Source of the DNA: Marisa cornuarietis
Lineage: Eukaryota > Mollusca > Gastropoda > Architaenioglossa > Ampullariidae
DNA length: 64,000 nucleotides
Direction of reading: 5' to 3'
NCBI GenBank assembly: GCA_004794655.1
Contig: SMMW01000001.1
Location: 23,691,001-23,755,000, forward strand
Part shown: positions 11,022-21,500 of the stretch, piece by piece
How the letters are laid out: each line of letters starts with the position of its first letter
Numbering within the stretch: the first letter of the stretch is position 1
The notes under the pieces: generated by a model
What the model was told of the DNA's origin: nothing
The model's input: the letters and a program-made list of their open reading frames with translations, nothing else
Databases searched by the model: none
Made by a program: the position numbers and the translations under genes

Positions 11022-12796
11022 ACACCAGCTGGACCACTAGATTAATAATTGGTGCCTGAAGCAGTCATCAAGTTGATAGTATCTGCTGATAAAAATGTTT
11101 ACCAACAGTAATAATAGATTGAAGTGATAGCTTTCTTCTCATCAAAACTTCAAATTAGATTTTGGAGAAATATCTACATCAGTATTATTTCGATCACTCC
11201 CTGCAGAATATGCTACAGTGTTTCAGATTATCTCTGATTAGTACACAAAGGTGACAGTATAAGGTACACATGTGGTGAGATTTCCTACTTCTACTCTGCA
11301 CTTTGCAACTTTAACACCTTCAGTGAAGTCATACTGGGTATACAGAGAGAGTAAAGTAACAAATGCATAATGTATCATAATAATTGTAAAAAGTGAATAT
11401 TGAGCATAGACATTTGGTGCTAACATGATGACAACATGATGATAACATGATGTAGCATTAAAACATTTGATGTAGGTAAGATGGGTAATTAAATCCTTTC
11501 TCATATTTTTCTGCCGCTGCCTCACTGTCATGAGTCACCAGTTCTTTGTGGTCCACCACTTACACACCAATATATTATGTCCTCTTCTATACCTTCATCC
11601 TTTTTCTCTGAAAATTTTAATCCATTGTTTTATGTAACAAGATATCCATATAGCTTAAGGATTTGTTTTGTTTCAAGTATTGGTAAGGGTGCTCACTTTA
11701 CACAGTATTAGCCTGTATGGTATTGTCAGTGTTATTTGCATGTGTGTGTGTGTGTGTCCTTATGCCCACAGGCCACACATGCATGTGTGCGTACAGTTTT
11801 TTTCACTGATAAAGCTCTACAGTCACATTTTATTATTTATCCAGTTTTTTCATTGTGTTTAAAAAATTGTTTTACATTAATGGCAAAATATTCTTTACAT
11901 TTATAGTGCTATTCATCAGATGTAAGTTTATCATGAGTACATGATGCTGTGTTTAAAATGGTACCTATAACTGTCATTTTGTTTTGTGTTGTTATTATTA
12001 TTAGTCTTAAGTAAATAGTTTTCTTACTAGAAATTATAAAATGTAAATGAGTTCATATTTTTATTTATTATGTAGTTTTTCACTTTTTAATGTACATTCT
12101 TGTGGAACGGTGAGATGAGACGTTGCCCATGTCATCTGCAGTTAAGGGCCTTGCCTTCTTGTGTGATCAGATTGTCTACAAGAGAAAATGCCTTTACTTC
12201 ATGACTTGGCCCTCATGAAGAAGGATAGCAGAGGCTTTTTTGTGTTTGAAGGGAAATAATACCCAGACAAAGCTCCTAAAGACCAACCATATACATAGGG
12301 GCTATATTCAGAGATAGCGCAGGAGTCAAGATTTCAAACCATAAACCATGAGGATAGTCTTAGTGACAAGGACCTAGCGACACATGACAGGTGCTTGGGG
12401 ATATGCAAAAGGCATTTGGTGACATGACAGAAAGCAGTACACCATCAAGCCATCTTCCAGTATTAAATGCAGTCTATGTAACATACAATTACTTGCCTAC
12501 TTCTCAGAGGACTTGCATAGCACACCCTACTTTGGTAAATAATTTTTACCATCTAATTACTTATATATATATTTTTTTTCTTTAGATATACCTTGAACAC
12601 TTGATACAACACCAAATGTTTGTAAATAGCACATTCAGTTACTTATTTGTGCCTTACTGGGTCTGGTCATTGTATACTAATACTCTCTTGTCAGTATTAT
12701 TTTTAAAAAATTAAATTTAAATAAAGAAAAGGTATAAGTAAACAAAACTTCAGTCTGTTCCTGTTGTTATTGCTTGCATCTCTGTTCATAACTTTT
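11022..12796. other. 3' UTR/intergenic, no further gene seen
   Basis: AT-rich sequence with a short TG run near 11743-11757 and an AATAAA at 12720-12725 that could end the transcript of gene 1. The open frames here (for example 11238-11531 on the minus strand) have no recognisable content. Confidence 0.45.
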
Positions 12797-12990
12797 AGTC
12801 ATTCGTCCCTTGACTGGTACCTGTCGTTGGGGGGATCATATGGATAAACGCAGCAGCTGACAAGGCTCCCCAACCACTCACACCTGTCTTGGGTGATAGT
12901 GAGCAGGCTCTGCACAGAACGACCCACAGACTTACATAGAAGTGAATAAAACCTGATAGGTGCTATAGGTGCTGTCAGGAGATAACTCTA
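12797..12990 (+). repeat. Dispersed repeat family C, longest copy
   Basis: Starts with TTGACTGGTACCTGTCGTTG, then GCAGCTGACAAGGCTCCCC and CACCTGTCTTGGGTGATAGT. The middle part recurs at 42510-42625 (GCAGCTGACAAGGCCTGTCT, then GAGTGATGGTG) and the first part at 2873-2925 on the opposite strand. Three partial copies in 64 kb indicate an interspersed family. No coding sequence or terminal repeats were found, so its class is unknown. Confidence 0.6.
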
Positions 12991-13019
12991 GGGGGTAGGT
13001 AACAATCTGCCCACTTAGT

Positions 13020-14235
13020 GTCTAGGGCGGTTGTTGACAAGCCTGAGGCCCTTTTGGCAAGAAAGAGGGGGGCGTGTGTCCAGTGTAGAGGCGTATGTTT
13101 TGGTATGGACGCGTGGAACAGAAGGTGCTAAGTGATTTCGGCCGCCATGCGTGACCGATGGCTAAACGTCAACAAAGTCTGGGGAGAGGGGAAAGATTCC
13201 TCGGGGCAGCGCGCACCTGGTTCCCGCCAGACCAAGTAATAGGACAGGGGGGAGGGAGGTTTAGCCACTTGACCACAACCACCTGTAGGCGTGGCCAGTG
13301 GTCAGAGAGAGATCCCTTGTCGATTGCTGGCTGTAATTGTAGCTGATTGGATGATGAGTGAGTGACCAATGGCATCCCTCGATGTATGTATCTGTGAGAA
13401 TGTAGAGAGATAAATAGAGAGACAAGAACACACTTCACGCGCTTTTCGGCGAACGTCTGAGTGGGGGAGCAACGGGTCACCAGCCAAAGCAACTTCAGCT
13501 TTCTAACGCCAGCTACACTTCTGCCTCGGACCAAGTCTTAGCCACGAGGGCAAGACTCGGGAGGAAAGAAGTCGGGTTAGAGAACCTTGAGAGAAGGAGG
13601 CAAGTAATTGACGACGGACTGTCAAGACTGCCTACTGTCGTCGTGGAGAGGAAAGGGGCTGTGTGACTGTGGGCTCGCTCTACCGGTGTGAGAGGTAGAG
13701 GCTCAACGTTGAGGCCGCCAGAAGTCGTCGGGTCTCAAGCACTGAGACCGTCTGTGGTGGTGTTTGCTTGGCGGCTGTACGAGGCATTACAGTCATCGAG
13801 GAACCCACGTGTGTACCTGTGGGAGGTACAAGGCTCGAATCTGGGTCACCGGGAGAAGCAGTCGTCGCTCTCTGACGTGGTGACAGTTCCAGGGAGGAAG
13901 ACGTCGGACCATCAGACATCACTTCGAAGGGAAATCGTCAGTGTGTCGTGGCAGTCAACTGAAGTATTGGACTCTCAACAAACCAGCTGTAACAGAGCTA
14001 AGCTGGTGCGCTTGCGAGTGTGTATGGTATTTGTAAAGAGAGGTAACAGCACTGTAACATCAGAAGTACGCTCTAGCACGGATAGTATTGGGACCCCCCC
14101 TAGACGAGTCCATTTGATTGTGTTTTGTTTGAAATGGTTTTTTGTAACTAATAAATCTTTTCTTTATTGTTCCATTGAAATCACACGTCGTTGAGTATTT
14201 GTGTTCGGGGAAGAGCAGTGGTGGGGGCTCGTGAG
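13020..14235 (+). mobile_element. Possible solo LTR or LTR-retrotransposon end
   Basis: A GC-richer block of about 1.2 kb ends with an AATAAA (14150-14155), about 60 bp of further sequence, then AGAGCA and TGGTGGGGGCTCGTGAGCC at about 14218-14236. The string TGGGGGCTCGT equals the first 11 bases of a tRNA-Pro primer-binding site as used by some LTR retroelements. The order (poly(A) signal, short U5-like stretch, CA, primer-site-like motif) suggests R-U5-PBS. No second LTR, gag or pol was found, and the 5' boundary is arbitrary. The 168-codon open frame at 13688-14194 resembles no protein I know. Confidence 0.3.
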
Positions 14236-14876
14236 CCAAGTTGTGTAATTGAATGACCGACGTGTGATTATCGTGTTTTCCCCTGCAGTTTATGTTGACG
14301 TGGGTGACTAGTGTTGAGTAACTAGTGCCCACGTGCCCATTCCCCGGGGCCAGTATTCACGTTCTGGTGGAAAGACCAGGGATACTGTCACAGGTGCTAA
14401 CTTCACCAGGATGCATAACTCAAATTGATGCCTGCTGATGCTTGATTGTCTAGCTCTGTGAACAAATCTCAATATAGCTGTCGATGTTTGCTATTTGTAT
14501 TTGCAAAACTCGGGAGTGCAGTACGCTACGGTACACCGGTTATTTTCCCCCGAGCAAGTTGGGTGGCCACCCACAAGACAGACCAGTAGCGCCTTTTACA
14601 GCTGGGAAGATGCACGGGCATTTGGATGCTTATGGGGCTGCCGGTCGATTCGACCATGCACGAGTTGATTCGACCCCGACCCTTAGTCGACTCGTCCAGA
14701 GCTATAGTCGATTGGACCACTGGCCTCAGTCCATGTGACAATCAAGTACAGAAGTTACTATTCAGTGTTATGACACATTCCTTGCTCCTTGTAAGTAAAA
14801 CGAAACGACTTTTTTCCTTTACAAATTAGTCACGTGATATATATACTTACATTGACTTAGATCCTTAGATCACCTT

Positions 14877-14934
<58 letters not shown>

Positions 14935-16737
14935 GCACGCACGCGCGCATGTACGCGAAATAAGTGAATTTCGCCTTGGTTGCACGTACATCTCGCTCTG
15001 TGTGCGTCAACCGAGGACAACATTCCCTTGTTTTGTGGCCGACTGATCGCAAACATAATGATTTAGTCGAATCGACCGACCCCCGCTGATAACATGTTGT
15101 GGTGATGCATTTCTTATTAGCTGGTGGCTGCTGTTTTGATTGTTATTTATATTCTGTATCAAACAAAGCGTTTGATCATGTATGTAATCTCTATCAATGA
15201 TCATGGCAGCAAAGATTCAGTACAGTGGGTACACCAACCTGACGATTGGCGGTAGTTGACAGCATCGAACGCGTGTCACTGTTTGAAGAGACGGGGGTAG
15301 AGAACTCCAAAAGGTTGGGTCGGACAAGGAGTTGTCTGTTCGAATGTTTCTCGTCTGATGCGTGGCACAGAGAGAGAGAGAAGGTCAGATGAAGCAGATC
15401 GGAGAGAGCGAAGAGACGGGTATGTCGGGGTATGCATGGCCGCAAACACCAAGCAGCGATCTTGTAATCAAAGCCAGAGCTGCAGTCAGGATACCGCGGA
15501 GGTAGATTGTATGTTACTGAATTGACTGGATAGTTTGACTGAAGACACTGTGTTGAAATCTAGTGTGCTAATATAACTTTGACACCCACCGATGTGAAGG
15601 TTGAAATTCGACTTTCATTGTGAGTGTAGGTGTACATGTTAATGACGAGTATTGTCAGTTGTTTGCCACCTCCTGACCGTGTTCATCTCCCCGGTTGTGT
15701 TCATAGTTATGAAGCAAGGGGGCAATATGGGCAGCTCAAGGGCAAGTGTCGTATTTCCATGTCTACACCCCAAAGATGGGTATAAGCGGTGGCAAAGGTG
15801 TCCTGAGAGAAAGAAACAGGAAGTAGTGTCCGCGAGGTTCTGAACACCACTTTCTAGCTTGAAGCCTCTGGAGCCTCCACACCTTGTATGTGTCTCTTTC
15901 AATTTTTTTTAAAACTTATTAGACGGGAGTTGAGAACGGTTTGAGGAGTGTGTTTCATGTGGTCTTGTCTACAGTCCTTTGTGCAGGTAACTAATACACG
16001 AGGACGTAAGCAGTCAGCAGAACAATCAGTTTGTTGCTGGAAGAATGCCCACTTGTGCAGAATGAGTGGAGTTAGTTGCCCATGACTGGGACCCCCATCT
16101 TCCACCTTTCTAACATTCTCTGGCGTGAGCATCTCTTCCACATACAGTGAGAAATCTGGTGTAATTATCGACACACCACTCTTCCAAGAGAATCAAACAA
16201 AATAATGATTCCAGGTCTACCTTCGTATGATCAGCTACATCCGACCTTAACAGTTCCCTTCACCAAAAGCTCATGTGTGGATTTGCTGGTCTGCTCTTAA
16301 CGATGATGATGATGATGGTGATGATGATCTAACGGCGTGTGCTTGGTGTATACCTGAGAGAGTGATGTATTCTCCATCACCTATTGACCTATTGAGATCT
16401 CTTACATCTTGAAATGTCTTTGTTCACCCGCGATTTAAATCTCGCAGACCCTCAGAGTCTGTCAAGATGCAAGATTCTTTAGTCTTTCGTTAGGTATCGA
16501 GACATTCAAAATTCAACGTCCTACACGTGACCATTCCGAAACAAAATGTCAACAACAAAACAGATCGGTTTTTTTTAATCCCTCTGCATGGTCTGAAGTA
16601 GTGACCATACCTGTCATTATCACGGAAAATCTTTTACCCACAGAGGATGATAAAGGGCAATCACTCATTATTTCTCCTGACCCTGAAGCAGCGGCGGTCG
16701 AGACCGCGTGACATCAGCGAACAAGGATGTGGTTGGG
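14236..16737. other. Intergenic DNA with microsatellites
   Basis: Holds a compound (TC)n(AC)n(GCAC)n microsatellite at about 14877-14950 and a GAT-type run at about 16302-16328. Motifs of the GTCGAATCGACC type at about 14640-14715 and 15067-15079 are scattered and not organised into a clear repeat. No gene supported. Confidence 0.5.
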
Positions 16738-16905
16738 GGGGATTAATTGGTGTTTTCCGCCGAGCCAGCATCTAAGGCTAAATCACGGCAATGCAGAGAA
16801 AGAACAGCGTGCCCGAGACGAGAGGTGAACCCAGGACAGCCAGCCATCACATATTGGTGACAGGCGATAACTGTTGCTCACCGGACCGCCTCAGTGAGCC
16901 AGGAT
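16738..16905 (-). mobile_element. SINE family A copy
   Basis: On the minus strand: a GGTTAGCAC-type A-box region decayed to CAACAGTTATCGCCTGTCAC, then CTGGGTTCACCTCTCGTCTC (B box), CGGGCACGCTGTTCTTTCTC, and CCTTAGATGCTGGCTCGGCG then GAAAACACC. It matches the 4567-4757 copy but lacks about 30 bp of the middle (the TGTTTACAGGGCTGGCT portion). Confidence 0.7.
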
Positions 16906-17868
16906 GGGGGTTGGGAGGAGAAGGGTTAGACTGGTTCTCATTTGTGCCACGTGACTCACCGGCTGTCGCGTGAAGACTACACACGGCACGCGCCAGTCGA
17001 TGGTGTGCTGGGATCATGGTGTATGTCTTAGTGACTGATCATCTTTTCTTCTGCTCTTCGTGACACTTGAGTTCACATTGTTCGTGATCCTTGACATCAG
17101 CGACACTGAGCTGTTTGTGACCCTTGACATCTGAGGTAATGGTGTGTTGGGAGCACATGATGTGACAGTCCAGTCATGACGTACTGTTGGTGACTTCAGG
17201 TGACAGAGGCACTATAATACTGTTTGTAACGGGATTTCACATGTTAGACAGAGTACTGTTCGTGACCTGCCATGAGGCTTTTGGTAGTGTTGATGACACT
17301 GGACACAACTGAAAGACTGTTAGACTGGTAGGGACACCGCCACACTAGTCAAGACACGTACTGTCTGTGCTGATTACACTGCTGGTAAGATACATTACAT
17401 GTGAAGGGTCTTCTTGACCACATTAAGCAAGTGTTTACATGACGATGATATAAACTATTGCCAAATGTGTTGCCAAAATTGTGTTCGGGTGAGAAAGTCT
17501 TTCGCTGGAATGTTTTCAGAGTTGAACTTACCTTGTGATACAAAAAGCACTGCTTCTAAAAGACACGGCACCGCTGTCCTTTGAAACGAATCAGAAGGTA
17601 ACTTTTAATTCCTCCATCTTGCACAGATGTTTATTGAGAGTGAATGAGGCGGAAAAGGTGTTGTGTGAGTGAAGAAGACATTGTCAGCTTACACAGAACA
17701 ATCTTCGTAGGTGAATATTCCCCACCCACGTAACATGGTTGGTGTTTCCTAAAGTAATCCAGTTTGTATGTCCTCGTGAAATAACTAGCTTTTGTTAAAT
17801 GATTTTACTAAGCGTTATATAAAATAGCATCACGTGACCTTACTTTGTATGATCCGCAAGTATCATTA
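16906..17868. other. Intergenic DNA, no gene seen
   Basis: Sequence with loose repetition of words such as CTGTTCGTGAC and GACACTTGA between 17030 and 17300, like a very degraded tandem repeat. No recognisable coding sequence. Confidence 0.45.
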
Positions 17869-17877
17869 GATTTGCCG

Positions 17878-18403
17878 GCCACCGGTCATTTCGCCCCAAG
17901 ACCAGTTCGCCCAGTCTGATCGTCATCGGTGATCGGTTCGTTTTTTGGGCCTGGGACGATTTGACTTTTGTGTGTTGGGACGGAATGAACATAGCTGGGA
18001 CGATTTGACTTTTGTGTGTTGGGACGGAATGAACATAGCTGGGACGATTTGACTTTTGTGTGTTGGGACGGAATAAACATAGCTGGGACGATTTGACTTT
18101 TGTGTGTTGGGACGGAATAAACATAGGTGGGACGATTTGACTTATCGGTGTTGGGACGGAATGAACATAGCTGGGACGATTTGATTTATCGGTGTTGGGA
18201 CGGAATAAACATAGCTGGGACGATTTGACTTATCGGTGTTGGGACGGAATGAACATAGCTGGGACGATTTGACTTTTGTGCGTTGGGACGGAATGGACAT
18301 AGCTGGGACGATTTGACTTATCGATGTTGGGACGGAATGGACATAGCTGGGATGATTTGACTCAGGCTGTGGGGCGATATGACGGGCGAAATGACTGGCC
18401 CCC
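17878..18403. mobile_element. 526-bp TIR element with internal satellite and 9-bp target duplication
   Basis: The left end contains CCGGTCATTTCGCCC and the right end, reverse-complemented, CCAGTCATTTCGCCC. CGCCC words also follow at similar distances inside. Perfect direct repeats GATTTGCCG flank the element at 17869-17877 and 18404-18412. The interior is almost entirely a 45-bp tandem array (17952-18365). It has no transposase, so it is a non-autonomous DNA transposon. The 9-bp duplication would fit Mutator-like elements, but the superfamily is not established. The architecture (short inverted ends, tandem core) resembles the 'pearl' elements described in bivalves. It ends about 120 bp upstream of the TMED start codon. 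Confidence 0.75.
17952..18365. repeat. 45-bp minisatellite, about 9 copies
   Basis: The unit contains GGGACGATTTGACTT, TGTTGGGACGGAAT and AACATAGCT. Two variants alternate at one site (TTTTGTGTG versus TATCGGTG). Because 45 is a multiple of three, the minus strand shows a 15-residue periodic open frame, which is a repeat artefact and not a gene. It is the core of the TIR element at 17878-18403. Confidence 0.95.
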
Positions 18404-18530
18404 GATTTGCCGCCTAAAGGACCCGCTATGCCTGGTCTCTTTATGCTTTTGATTTACAAGTGTTTGCTGGTGTGCTGGCGATCTGTAGGAAGTGTTGGTG
18501 CTGGTGTGCCGGGGATTTGCAGGAAGCACC

Positions 18531-21500
18531 ATGCTCTGCAGATCATGCCAGTGGCTGGCGGTGCTTGTACTTCTCCCCCTCGTGCTGCAGGTGCGCGCAC
18601 ATGCTACTGCCTCCAGACAGGTGACGTATGTGTTGAAAAGACAGGAGAACACGTGTTTTGCCCAGGTGTGGACAGAGAGCCAGAAGGTGTTATTTGAATA
18701 CCAGGTAAGCGCAACGGGTGTAAAGAACAATAAAGTAAGGTAGGCTGGGTGAGCCAGAATATTTTTTGGGGGTTATAAGTGTTTTGATTACCAGCTAAAC
18801 CAGAGGGATGTACGTTTTTAAAAAATCTGATAGGTTAATGATCTCTGTTAGCCAGAGGGGTGGTGTAGACTATCGCCTATCTATCGGTGAACAGAAACAA
18901 ATTGGAAAGTAGAAGTGTAAGTGAACGTGTAAGTGTAAGTGAACGTGTGAATGTACGCGTAAGTGTGGGCGGTGGACATGAAGAGACCACAGGTGCATGA
19001 AAACGCTTCCACGTGATCCAGGTTCACAGGTAATAAAAAAAGACACGTTCACACTCACTTCCCCAATAGTGATGTATCAGAATTACAGTGGTGTATCAGA
19101 ATTACCAGAATAACAGTGGTGTATCAGAATTACACTGATGTATCAGAATTACCAGAATTACAGTGATGTATCAGAATTGGTGAATTACACTGGTGTATCA
19201 CTGATGTATCAGAATTACACTAGTAGTGTGTCAGAATTACAGTGGTGTATCAGAATTACACTGGTGATGTATCAGAATTACAGTGGTGTATCAGAATTAC
19301 ACTGGTGTATCACTGATGTATCAGAATTACACTGATGTACACTAGTATATAACTGAATTACACTGGTGTATCAGTGGTGTATCAGATAACACTGGTGTAT
19401 CGCAATGGTTACGCCACTGCACGTCACTGAGATGTATCAGGGTGGTTACAGTGCCATGTCCAAATGTTGAAGGCTGTAAACTTCAGAATGATATCAAGAA
19501 TGATCGGCTGATGTCAGCAAAGGTGAGCCTCTCTCTGTCCAATGAAGCCGTTGGCCGAGAACTAGTCGACCATTCTGACCATGAGCTAGTTCGTCCGACG
19601 CTGCTGGTCAACAGTTAGTTGGTCTGACCACAGTTAGTCCATGAATACCATGATGTTGTCATACTTCTGTCCAAAGTGCATCGGTGGGGACATTTTGAGG
19701 AGAAAATCGTCGGCAAAGAAATGAGATTAAATTTCGACAGAAATTGATTTTGTTATGACAGATGCTGAGATGGTGAGACTAGCTAGCGAGCTCTGGCTTT
19801 ATTGACGTGTTGACAACTGATGAAGATATTTTCTCATTGTGTTGACAGATGGAGAGATGTTTCTTGCTTTTGTTGTTGTTGTTGTGTGTGTGCGTGTGAT
19901 GACATATGTCGAGATGCTATCTTGTTGTCGTTTGTTTGTGATGACAAATGCTGAGATGTGTCACGACAGATGCCAAAATGTTACTTTGTTGTCCGAGTGT
20001 CTGACAAAATACTAACAATTGTTTTAACCCCGTCTTCTCTCTTCTCTCTCTCCTACTAAAATGTTCTTCATTTCCTCACAGGTGTTACGTGGAGGTAATA
20101 AAGATGTTGATGTTCAAATAGTCTCCCCTAATGGCCTGATTCTGTACGAGATGCAAAAGTCAGGGCGGGACGAGGTGACTTTCATGCCAGGCAATGGGGA
20201 ATTCAAGTTCTGTTTCGGAAACGAGTTTTCACAGCTCTCTGATAAGGTAAGCGCGTGAAATATGCGACCATAAGCAGGTGTTCTGTCAGGTAAGGAAACT
20301 ATGTAACATAAGCAGGGGTTCTGTCAGCTAAGGAAACTATGTAACATAAGCAGGTGTTCTGTCAGGTAAGGAAACTATGTAACATAAGCAGGTGTTCTGT
20401 CAGGTAAGGAAACTATGTAACATAAGCAGGGGTTCTGTCAGGTAAGGAAACTATGTAACATAAGCAGGGGTTCTGTCAGGTAAGGAAACTATGTAACATA
20501 AGCAGGGGTTCTGTCAGGTAAGGAAACTATGTAACATAAGCAGGTGTTCTGTCAGGTAAGGAAACTATGTAACATAAGCAGGTGTTCTGTCAGGTAAGGA
20601 AACTATGTAACATAAGCAGGGGTTCTGTCAGGTAAGGAAACTATGTAACATAAGCAGGGGTTCTGTCAGGTAAGGAAACTATGTAACATAAGCAGGTGTT
20701 CTGTCAGGTAAGGAAACTATGTAACATAAGCAGGGGTTCTGTCAGGTAAGGAAACTATGTAACATAAGCAGGGGTTCTGTCAGGTAAGGAAACTATGTAA
20801 CATAAGCAGGTGTTCTGTCAGGTAAGGAAACTATGTAACATAAGCAGGTGTTCTGTCAGGTAAGGAAACTATGTAACATAAGCAGGGGTTCTGTCAGGTA
20901 AGGAAACTATGTAACATAAGCAGGGGTTCTGTCAGGTAAGGAAACTATGTAACATAAGCAGGTGTTCTGTCAGGTAAGGAAACTATGTAACATAAGCAGG
21001 TGTTCTGTCAGGTAAGGAAACTATGTAACATAAGCAGGGGTTCTGTTAATATGCTGAATACCATATACTAACGTCCCCCCTCCCCCAACTGTCAGACAAG
21101 TGTTTCCGTGTTCTGTCAGGAAAGGCGATTATGTAAATAAGCATGTTCTGCTGATACAGAGAGTGAAGTATAATAAGTGTCCACCTGTCAGGTAAAAGGC
21201 GGGTATGTAACATGAGCAGGTGCTCTGTTAATATGTTGAATACAATGTACAACAGTACAAGGTTAGGTAAGGCGAGCATAGCTTCCTCTTGTCACATGAC
21301 TATGTGTGTTGTCAAGTACTGTGAGAGTAACGGTCTAAGATTTCCACGTGGTGTCTTCCTAATTCTTTGTCAAGTCCAGCTTCTTCTCAGCAGCATTTCC
21401 TACAACTTGCCGGTGAGGAACTCTGACCTCCACTTCCTTGAAATATTAACAAGCTGAAAGAGAGTTGGGAGCTGCTGATAGTGAGTTGTCTCTCCTGATG

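Noticed and set aside
13825..13850. tRNA B-box-like GGCTCGAATCTGGG
   Set aside because: No A box, acceptor stem or cloverleaf could be drawn around it.
13688..14194. 168-codon plus frame
   Set aside because: No motif, odd composition, and it lies in a block that looks like an LTR.
17840..18124. 94-codon minus-strand frame with a 15-residue period
   Set aside because: The 45-bp satellite is a multiple of three, so periodic coding appears automatically.
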